64,000 bases of DNA. It comes from Seiridium cupressi. Its lineage: Eukaryota > Ascomycota > Sordariomycetes > Amphisphaeriales > Sporocadaceae. Positions 24,999 to 34,500 of this stretch are shown here, piece by piece. The stretch lies in contig JARVKI010000079.1 in NCBI GenBank assembly GCA_036674765.1, positions 141,835-205,834 of the forward strand, written 5' to 3'. The notes under the pieces were generated by a model. It saw only the letters and a program-made list of their open reading frames with translations. It did not search any database and had not been told where the DNA came from. The position numbers and the translations under genes were made by a program. How positions within the stretch are numbered: the stretch's first letter is position 1; each line of letters starts with the position of its first letter.

Positions 24999-27149
24999 AT
25001 GGCGCCGCATGCTTCGTCACGTAATTTAGGCCGCTCCCTTCTTGGCTCTCTATGGTCAATTTCCGATGATCGTAGTAGGGAAGGCAGAAGTAGTAGTAAG
25101 AACAACGACTCGGATAGGAGTATCAGGCGCTACGTCAGACCGAAGGGAGCTGTAAGTCATACTACTCACAAGAATAAATTTCCATTCATAACTTATTTGA
25201 CTTGGAAAGTCGAACGATGAGCACTGGACTCAGTCATACCATCCCCAAGTTGACCCAAGGAGGTTTCCCCGAGAAGCAGGTGACATCTCGACAGGAACGA
25301 AGAGCCCATACCGAACATTTGCTTACTCAAGTAATGAGAGGAAATTCTCTCGGTCATCCTCCAAACCGTCATTGACAAATACTTCAATCTTTTCAGACGA
25401 GGAGACATTACTGCCAGTCCCAGACCCATACTCGCTGCCGAGAGAATCACCACTTCAACGAAAAAGGTCCGGATCCAACATGCCGAGAGAAAAACATGTC
25501 CACTTCTCGGCCCCAAACAAGTCACGTACCAAGCCTATCACGTCACCCAAGATTGGCCTCGACGACTACGAGATGAAGTACCAAAGCCGGACCCGCAAAC
25601 CGTCCTTTTCCGGCTCAGCTGAGCTGGATGATGTTGATCGGTATACTCGTCAGAAAGAGAAGCGGATGAAAGGGATACTCAAAGCTCCACGGAAAGACTC
25701 GAGAAAGGGGCCTGATATCCTTGGTCTCTTGATCGGTGGGCGAAAGAAGCTGAAGCTGAGAAACGGGTCAGGAGAATCGCCATGGAAAAGAAGATACGCA
25801 CCATTGAGATCTGAGCCGGTTCAATGGGTCCCTCTGTTGGAAATTGATAGCGATAGTGAGGTTGATAGACGTGAGAGGGTGAGATATCAGGCTGGTGATA
25901 GGAGATACGGGAGTTCTGAATACAGGTGACCACACTCTCAACCCACGTCGACTAATATCCTACAATCCTTACTGACTATCTAAAGAGATGTACGAACCGA
26001 AGGACACAGAGACTGGAATGCTAATGGACCGAGGCAAAGGAAATCAGCTCTAGTTGGCGGCATCGACGAGCGTCGGCGGCGATTCCCTGCATCTCCTCCT
26101 TCAAGGATTCGTGATTACGGTGGCTGGCCAGTATACACCCAGCAATGGTCACGGCAAGAACCCCACACGCCTCCGGGGGCGCGTAGTTCGTCAGAGCCCG
26201 AGTCTCCATCCGAGGATGACTCGTCGTCGGATGGGAAAAGTGACGATGGATACTACAGGCGCAGTGAGTCTATTTCCAAATCAAAAAGGAAGTCGAAGCT
26301 GAAAGTAACGCCCAACAAAGCTTCTGAAGCTAGAGAGAGGCGAAGGGCTACAAGTCCACGTCATGCAGGAAGGCTAGGTTCCAAGACAGAAGTGAGCCGT
26401 GGGGAAGTATGTTCGGAAGAATGGAGATCGACATCTTCGTCTGTGAGTGTCCCTGCCACCGTCTTCATTGCCCTCAGTTGAGCTCCGAATCCTGTTTCTT
26501 TCTCTAGAACAGAACCCGCCTTTAGATCCGGAGTCCAATTCCCAGAGGTGGTATTTCTACTGCTGCAAGACTTCCTCTTCTTAGCGACATACTAATCACA
26601 CAGCGAGTCTAGTGGCAGCAGAGGAGTCCAGTAGCGCAAATGCCTCGGGTCAACGCCAATCGCGGACGACACAACACTGCTAGAAGCGATATTAATTCCG
26701 GTGGTGGAAATCCAAGCCGCTACTCTACACATCAGGCGCGCGGTGCGTATCCAAATAGAGGTGGGCCGATACCAGGTAGGGACCGCGCAGACTCCGGTGA
26801 CTATTTTATAAGAAAGGGGGATCACGAATACGGCGGCCGGCCGGCAGAAGTTTTATTGTCTACCCTATCGTCCGAACGAGGCCATGGTGGCGTCAGGAAT
26901 TATTCATCCACACGCAACAAGTCTAGGCGCACTGGCGATGGCGGTAAGGCCAGAAGCCATGATGAGAAACCAGGGTATGCTTATCACGCGGAGGATCGAT
27001 ACGACTTTACGCCTAGACAGAGGTATGTAAGCAATGGCACAGGCAGAAAGAGTGCGAGGAATGAGCAGAATAAAGAGGAGCGGAGATGTGAAAGGTATGG
27101 CGATGGGGACGACCAACGCCATCGAAAGGTGCACTTTCGTGGGCGGTAA
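24999..27149 (+). CDS. Disordered basic Ser/Arg-rich protein, last junction unresolved
   Basis: I do not recognise this family. Exons that join cleanly are 24999-25151, about 25210-25927 and about 25995-26442, all with good GT-AG sites. The product is rich in Arg, Ser, Lys, Asp and Gly, with no membrane span or folded domain. After 26442 the model is uncertain. The best-looking splice (short exon 26513-26547, then the acceptor after TACTAAT...cacacag at 26603) runs into TAG at 26632-26634. A compositionally similar frame starts at ATG 26640 and runs to 27149. Skipping to a later AG (exon from 26613) keeps one open frame but ignores the nearest acceptor. So it is either one gene with a longer final intron, a gene broken by a small indel, or two adjacent frames. 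RVxF-like motifs occur in exon 2 (KHVHF) and at the extreme C-terminus (RKVHF). Confidence 0.55.
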
Positions 27150-27231
27150 AGGGGTTCTTCTCGATGTTGGTTATGTTGGATCGGCGTACGTAATGTAATT
27201 GTTTATTTACGTGTTGCAGATTGATAGTCGC

Positions 27232-28338
27232 TCACGTCTTTAATCCCTTCTCCTTGATGTTGCTCACCAAGACCTTCTCAGCCTCGAAGAAGCCCGGCAC
27301 CGCTACCTTTACGCGAGCAGGTGGATCCGCATTATAGAGCGGAATGACCCGTCGATGGCCTGTCGAGACTTCGAGGATGGTTCCGTTTCCGTATTCCGGG
27401 TTTTCGCACAACTCCAGCATTCCTTGTGCAACCTCTTCCGGCTCGATCAGAGTGCTCTTCTCGGCCCCTGTTAGCATTGCGGCCTTGTGCGGGTCTTCCG
27501 ACCACATGGGAGTCTGGCGGAGCATTAGCAAAAATGGTCAGACACATATATACAGTATTACAGAAAAAGTCGCAGCTACAACAAAGTCCAAATGTGACAG
27601 AAGACTTTACCTTGACTGCACCTGGCGCGACGGCACCGATCCTAATTCCCATCTCATCTCTTAGACTTCCCAATGCCCTCACAAATCCGTTGAGGCCGTG
27701 CTTCGTAGCATAGTAAAGGGGTGTACCTATGCTAGCCCCTTGACTCGCCTTGCTACTCACATGCACCAGGCATCCAGGCATTCGGTTGGTAGTCCAATAA
27801 CTGATGCCCAGCTGGCTCAAGCGGATCGGGTGTGTGAGGTTCACGTCCAGCGTTGCATACGTATTGACATGGCCTTCCACGTCCACCAGATCCCGCGAGG
27901 GAGAATCCGGGTTGGTTGCAGTCTTGGGAGGGAACCAGAAGTTGGACCACTCGGGCTCGAAGAGGCCTGCACCAGGGCAGATGATGTCGATCTTAGGGAA
28001 CGATGAGAGACCCTTGTCAAAAAGTGAAGAGAGCTGCGGCCAGGAGCGTACGTCTGTGGAGTGGAAGATGGCGGAAGGCTTGTCCGATGAGCGTGAGTAA
28101 GGATACTCTGCCAGGAGTTTCTCTGCTTCCGGACGAAGGTTCATATCGCCAAGTAAGACTGAACAGCCGCGCGAAAGCAGCAATTTTGCGAATGCAAGAT
28201 TGATACCTGCCTCGTGGGTTATTCTCGATTTCGGCCGGAAAGGCATGTGCGTTAATTTTATATTATGACAATCGGTGCCTTACCTGAACCGCCACCTGTT
28301 ATGATGGCATGCTTTCCAGCGACCGAGAGGGGCGACAT
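27232..28338 (-). CDS. Short-chain dehydrogenase/reductase, 15-PGDH-like
   Basis: Three exons, 28338-28284, 28206-27611 and 27513-27232, give 310 residues. Splices were fixed by frame: donor after GGGSG in phase 1, second intron phase 0 after PGAVK. The Rossmann nucleotide motif TGGGSGI lies at residues 14-20, an acidic residue after the second strand (LLGDMN) suggests NAD preference, STDV precedes the adenine pocket, and the catalytic tyrosine and lysine appear as YYATKHG with an upstream HVSS. Closest in type to fungal relatives of NAD-dependent 15-hydroxyprostaglandin dehydrogenase; the natural substrate cannot be told from sequence. No targeting signal is evident. Its stop lies only 82 bp from the stop of the convergent gene, so transcripts probably overlap. 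It diverges from the Mtg1 gene across about 940 bp. Confidence 0.85.
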
Positions 28339-29275
28339 TTTGCGAGGATACAGGGACGGGCAGTGTTGGTGGGTATACGATGGTTGATCAAGTGAGACAG
28401 GATAGTACGTGGATTATAGTCGGTCTAGAGCAGAGCAAGACATGAACGAAGAGTTTCAACAAATAAATGAGTCCGGCTGTGAATTCTCCTGAAGACGTGA
28501 CAACTGATTTATCATCACGTTGCTAGCTCTTGGGAAACAATGTACAAACAAAGCAATAGTCCCGAGCCAATGCAAGCCACACCTTCATACTCATGCTTCG
28601 AATGTAGTACTCCGCACCGTCCCTCCCGCAACACCCGGCAGTGGCAGTCCCGCGATTGGAGCAAGCTGTCGATCGAAAGCTGGTGTGTTCGTGAGGGGGG
28701 CATAGCCAAGACGGTGCAATTGGACATGAAGTGCGCCGGGGGACTTTGGCTATGGTTGCTGTAAGCGTATTAACCTACCTATAGAGATGGTTACTACGTT
28801 GCAGTCACAGGAGCGACTGTTATACCAGGTCCTCTGTGAAACTTCCGAGAGCAAGTAGAGGACAAAAGGAATCTACGCATGCTTCTTGTTGACTTGTCTC
28901 GGTACCTGAAGCATCATAACATGTGGAACCATAGAGTTTTAATTCTCATCATGAAAACAACGACGTTTGCTTCTTCTATCGGCGCTTAGGGGTCCTGGCT
29001 TGAGTCCTAACACCCGAAGCTCATTGCGTCACAAACACGCTAAACTGACAGGGATCGCAGGGGACCTGCAGCACTATCTTATCGCCATCTAAACTAATCG
29101 ACGGATTGTATGTAGCAAGATTCGGAATTTCTACAGCTCGCTACAGTAATCGAGACATGGTGAACTTGCAACGACAAGTACGCGCTAGAATGTCGAAAGT
29201 AGCCATGGGTGCAAGATGATTCTTCTCTCTATATTTTTGCTACCAATTGATTCTACTTAATATTCCCCTTACACA
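28339..29275. other. Divergent promoter region, SDR and Mtg1 genes
   Basis: 940 bp with no supported gene; expected to carry both promoters. The final 60 bases before 29276 are AT/TC-rich as in fungal leaders. Confidence 0.5.
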
Positions 29276-30487
29276 ATGGGCGCTCCTCTGAGAGCTGCTG
29301 CGGCAGCGGCAGCAACGGCCGCGCCTGCAGCCTCCAGTACCGCCAGCACCTTCGTGCCGCGAACCAGCTTCGAAGTCTCTCAGTCGATTGTGCGGACCTA
29401 CTTCCTGGGCCATCACCGCGGCGCCCTGTCGTCGATGCAGCGCATTCTCTCGAACATATCTCTGATCATCGAGTGCCGCGACAGCCGTGTCCCTCTGACT
29501 TCAACGAATCCGCTGCTCGAGTCCTCGCTCGCCGGCCGCGATCGCATCATAGTATACACGAAGTCGAGCCTCTCATTCCCACCGGGCGCAAACAGATTCA
29601 AGCAGAAACAGGAGACGCTCTTGAGCAAATGGCACGTAGAGCGGCACGGGATACACAGCAACCTGGCGCCAGGACAAGCTCTGGGTAGCGGTTTTGCGAG
29701 CCAGGGAGGTTTCGGCAGGACCAAGGTCGTGTTCACGGACAAGATGGAGTCAAAGTCTATACAGGCGCTCCTCGACACGATCAAGCAGCGGGCCGCCGCC
29801 GCCGACTCTCTCACAGGGCTGCGGGCCATGGTGGTCGGCATGCCGAACGCGGGCAAGAGCACGCTGCTCAACGCCATGCGGCGGGTGGGCATGAGGCTGC
29901 CGACAGTGGCGCGGACGGGCTCGGTGCCGGGCTGCACGCGGAAGATCTCGAGTCCCGTCCGGATCATCGCCGAGGACACTTCGCAGGGCATCGAGCAGGG
30001 CGTGTTCGTATTCGACACGCCGGGAGTCTTCGTCCCCTACGTGGGTGACGTGGAGTCGATGCTCAAGCTGGCTTTGGTAGGATGCGTCAAGGACAGCGTC
30101 GTACCCGTCGAGACGGTGGCTGACTACCTGCTCTACCACCTGAACCTGAGGGACCCGGGCCTCTATCACCAGCTGAGTCCGCCGACGAACGACCTTTTCG
30201 AGTGGCTCGACGCCGTGGCGGTGCGCACGGGGAAACTGCACAAGGGCGGCGTCCCGGCGCGGGAGCTGGCGGCCGACTGGGTGGTGCAGCAGTGGCGGAA
30301 CGGCAGCCTGGGCCATTTCGGCCTCGACGACGTGGGCGAGGAGAGCCTGAAGGCGTGGGCCAGGAAGGGCATGCCCGGTGCCGAGGACGAGCCGCTGTCC
30401 ATGAACCAGGCGCGCAAGAAGGACAAGGAGGCCAGAAAACAGAAGAATCTGGCCAAGAGGGCTGCTGCTGCTGATGGAGGTGGTTGA
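29276..30487 (+). CDS. MTG1: Mitochondrial ribosome-assembly GTPase Mtg1
   Basis: Intronless, 403 residues. Circularly permuted YlqF/YawG-type GTPase: the G4 position comes first (YTKSS, 94-98), then G1 GMPNAGKST (188-196), G2 region RTGSVPGCTR, and G3 DTPG (247-250). The start of the GTPase part, FLGHHRGALSSMQRILSNISLIIECRDSR in sense, matches Mtg1/RbgA, where HxxGAL and the DSR(V/I)P motif are conserved. An Ala-rich, Arg-containing N-terminus fits a mitochondrial presequence. Yeast Mtg1 and bacterial RbgA act in late assembly of the large ribosomal subunit. The oddity is G4: family members usually have (N/T)KxD, while here the aspartate that reads guanine is replaced by serine. The C-terminus is Lys-rich. 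The gene is clearly more GC-rich than its surroundings. Confidence 0.9.
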   Translation: MGAPLRAAAAAAATAAPAASSTASTFVPRTSFEVSQSIVRTYFLGHHRGALSSMQRILSNISLIIECRDSRVPLTSTNPLLESSLAGRDRIIVYTKSSLSFPPGANRFKQKQETLLSKWHVERHGIHSNLAPGQALGSGFASQGGFGRTKVVFTDKMESKSIQALLDTIKQRAAAADSLTGLRAMVVGMPNAGKSTLLNAMRRVGMRLPTVARTGSVPGCTRKISSPVRIIAEDTSQGIEQGVFVFDTPGVFVPYVGDVESMLKLALVGCVKDSVVPVETVADYLLYHLNLRDPGLYHQLSPPTNDLFEWLDAVAVRTGKLHKGGVPARELAADWVVQQWRNGSLGHFGLDDVGEESLKAWARKGMPGAEDEPLSMNQARKKDKEARKQKNLAKRAAAADGGG

Positions 30488-31586
30488 TGAAAAGTACTGC
30501 GGGCGCCCGTGTAAGACCGGAACAAAGCGAGACTCCGCGCGGGCCTTATGACCAAGGAGTGATGCCAGAATCCGATACCCCATGAAGGAGGTGTTTTATA
30601 GGCCCACCTCGTCTCCGCGCTGCATCGGCATGTGCAAGAGCAGTCCACCCACTCGCTCGCGCTCACGAGGGCGGCGTTTTGATCATCGGACGTTGATACG
30701 TGCTGTACGACACTCAAGTGCTCAGACTATGCCATCAGATGTGGTTACGTTGAAGGTCCTTCGGAGCGAAACCAGGAAGGCATGAAGATTGGTATGGACA
30801 CAGGAAAGCCACGCAGTAGCTTGTACTATACTGTTGCATACGTGGGCATCTTAACTCGGAGCTTTGGCTATGTATATTTAAATCGACATGTAAGAATAAA
30901 TATGCTTCATAAATTAGGACCAAGGTCTAATTATTGCTATATCACCGTCGATGCATCCGTTGTATGAGAGGAAGTAGATGATAGCTCTCCTGATTCCCGG
31001 TATCAAAGATCTCGTTTGAGATGAGGTGATCAATAGATTATGATTATTGGTAATTGTTACTCATACACGGACGTAAGATTTCCCGTTTCCCATGTCTTCT
31101 TTCCAGTGCGTGCGCTTCTCCAATTCCCAAGGAACTTGATGAGTGTTTGTTGTGTATCTCCAAGGAGATAAGAGCGTATGCTTATTGGGTCTCCTTCCCC
31201 TCCCATGTTTGAACGCAAGCAAAGAAAAAAGTGCTTGTACTGCCAAGTGGTATATCTTTTTGCCGCGCCATGCAAAACTTCTCATGTATGCCCGTAGAAC
31301 CAACACCTCTGAGACGAAAATGAAAATGGAAGAATGTGGCATCTGTTTGATGCTCGTGTATTGATGCGTTTTCTTCTTGCATCCTGATGGTGGACAGCCG
31401 GCAGTATCAATGATGGCCTTGCCATGTCCACCGCTGCACCCTCTTGTAGGCCCAACCTTCATCTGAATTACTGTCAGAGGACGGTTCGACCAGACTCCGT
31501 CGAATTAGCATCTTTCGCTTGCCACGCTGTGCAACGCAGACCCCGGAGCTTCTCGCACAGGTTGCCTGTCGACGAATGGAGGTGCA
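30488..31586. other. Convergent 3' region, no supported gene
   Basis: 1.1 kb between the Mtg1 stop and the stop of the 1621-residue protein. AT content rises after about 30.8 kb. Short frames here (up to 133 codons) have no recognisable features. Confidence 0.45.
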
Positions 31587-34500
31587 CTAATCGTCCAGCC
31601 TGAACATCCTGCGAAGTGCACCGAACTTCTTCTTCTTCTTGGTGGGATCATGGCCATCAAGTATTGTCTCATCGGCGACACCATGTCCACTGGGTTGTTT
31701 CAGACCCGGTATACCGAGGCTCGTACTTCTGCGTCCAGCAAAATCCGGCCTTTGGGCCGCCGACCCGTTAACCCTGCCACCGGCAGTGGTGGGTCGTACA
31801 TCCTCAGCCCCCTCTGGCAGAGGCCAGCTATCACCCCTAGAGAATGTATTCCTCTTCTGTAGCTTGGGACTTGTTGGCCTTGAATCACCACGTAGAGTTC
31901 TCAACTCGTCCGTGCTGCGCTCGAACTTTGTGTCACGCCTTGCCGGGCTGTCCATCAGTTCTGGGCGTGTTATCTTACCAGCCTTGTCCGCTTTCTTGTT
32001 GCGCCGGAGAATGTTGCTCATGAATGATGACCTGCGTTCGCTAGCTGGGCGTACAGCAACTGGCGCTGTAGATGAGGCGGCCAACGTGCCCGGCCCAGAG
32101 CGCTGGCGCTGCAGAGTAGACGTGCCAATGCCGGAACTGGCACGCTGGTTCAACCCTGGCCGGAAGGCGGATGCTGTGTTCCCAGGGCTCCTAAGAGGAC
32201 TTGGCAATTGCATTGACGGCTCGTCGTCCGAATCAGGTAGATCGGGCGAGTCTTCTGCTTCTTCTTCTACCACGGGCGGCGTAGCCTTTTTGGGGTTTGT
32301 GGGAGCGGTAGTTGATCCTCTCAATGTGCCCTTGGCCAGGGGCCGCGAGGAAGAACCAGGCCTCACATCATCTTCATCACTCGAATCGTCGAAACGACTT
32401 CGGAATCTAGGCGTGGGTTCTTCTTCATCACTCGAGTCACCAAACCGGCTTGAGCCCGCATTGGTCTTCTTAGCAGCTGCCTTGCCCGATGGACGTCCGA
32501 AAGACGGAAACTGTACAGATGCACGCTTGGAGTCCTTGCTCGAAACACTACCTGAGCGTAGGCTGCGCCGCATGCCTGTACTGACCGGCGGTGCGGCAGC
32601 AGAAGAACGGTGAAAGGTGGAACCCGACGGCGATAATGATCGCAGACTGAAGCGACTCGAATCTTTGGTAGCCTCCGGAAATGCGTGCGGCTGGGCTGGG
32701 GCAGCACCATGCCTCATGGTACGACGGAAAGTCGTACTTTCCGAAGCATTTGGTCGAGCACGCTTGAAGCTGCTATCACTAGCATCAGAGCCACGGCGTT
32801 GTGGCGCAGGCACCGTCGTTCGTGAGAATGCGGCGGCAGCCGAAGCTGCGACCTCGTTTGATGCAGCCCTACCGCGTCGAGTAGCTTTGTCTTCAGGTGC
32901 ACCAGCTGTGCGAGGTCTGACGGTGGCAGACGGTGAGGTGACACGCTCAGGAGGCGAGGAAATGCGGCGTGAGGCATCACCATTAGTACTCCCGGGTCTC
33001 ATAGACTTGCGTATGTGGACCTCTCCGGGAACATTCTGGGAGACTGTTCTCGATTTTGCAGATTGTGGTGGCTCCCCACGCATGGACGACCGAATATGGA
33101 CCTGTCCGGGGTTGTTCTTGGTGAGTATTCCTGATTTTGCAGCTTGCGATTGCTCCCCGCGGCTTGACGTTCGAGCATGCCCTGCAGATTTTACAGGACT
33201 CAAGGGTTCATGATTCGCTCTCGAGCCCGGCTGGATCATGTAGGTTCTCTCGGGATTGACTCGATTTTCTTGCTTGGGGTTTTCCATGGGCGCAATGGTT
33301 TGAGCTTGAGCGGCTTGAGCTTGAGCGGCTTGAGCTTGAGCGGCTTGAGCTTGAGCGGCTTGAGCCACAGCTGTTGCTAGCCTCTGCTCGGCCGTCTTCT
33401 TGATTCGATTGCTGAGTTTCCTCGTGGGAGTTTGCAGTTCTTCCTGGTCCCCATCTGCCGCTGCGTCCTCCATGGCTTCTATTTCCAGCTGACGTCGCTT
33501 CTCGGCAGTTAAGCCGCGCCAAAATGATTTGGCCTGTTCCCAGTCAGTCTCAGGATAGGTTAATCCAAATGCTTGGGTGGCCGCTGCACTGTTTTGTGTA
33601 AACGGCGCCACCTCCGCGGACTGATTTCTCTCGACAGCAGGCTCAGGCACTCGATCGGCTTGTAAAGGTTTGGTGACCGGACTCTCGACAACAGCATTCA
33701 ATGATTGAAATCCACCACCGTCCTCCACATCCGATACATCTTCATAAGCATCGCTATAGATGGAAGCATTCGATTCGTCGTCAGTAGTATTTTCAGGCAT
33801 AGAAATTCGAGGCGTAGTTGCCAGTATAGTCTGTGGAAGTACGTGAGTCTGTGAGGGTGCAACAACAGCTTCTGGTTCTTTCATTGCTTCCGCAGTCGAG
33901 GATGGGATTGAATTGGGTGTTGCTTGTATGTGCTGCTGCTCCTGATGGACTTGACTGTCATCTGAATCATCCTCGGGAAACATGCCAGGAAGACCAAAAT
34001 ACTGCCTTGCGCCGTGTTTCGCTGTCGACATGTTCTCATCAACAGGGGCCGGACTTGGCTGAGTGATTGCAATAGCAGGCACAGTTTCCATCGCAGGCTC
34101 AGCTAGAGCGGGACCTGCTCGAGCTCCCGGCTGCTCAAACTCTACAGGACTTTTCCCTTCTAATATGGTCGACCCATTTTGCGAGTTGACCTGCGACTCC
34201 GGCATAGTGATAGCGGTCGTCTGGGTGCTTGGTATGACTTCCTCATCACTATCATCTCTAGCGGTATCAAAAAGTCCAGCCTCGTCATCCGAGCTCTTCA
34301 TACTGTCAGATAGATCACTGCCGCCCTCAACCGACGTAACGACGGGTGGCAATGGCTCCCTGAACCGTGAAATGTTTGCCTCATTCCGTGAAGCATTGTC
34401 TTGCTGAGCTTGTGATAGCACCGAACCAATAATTTGGTCGCTGGCCTGCCCATTAACAGTATATGGATCTGTTGTTGTCGATTGAGCATTGTGAGGCTGT

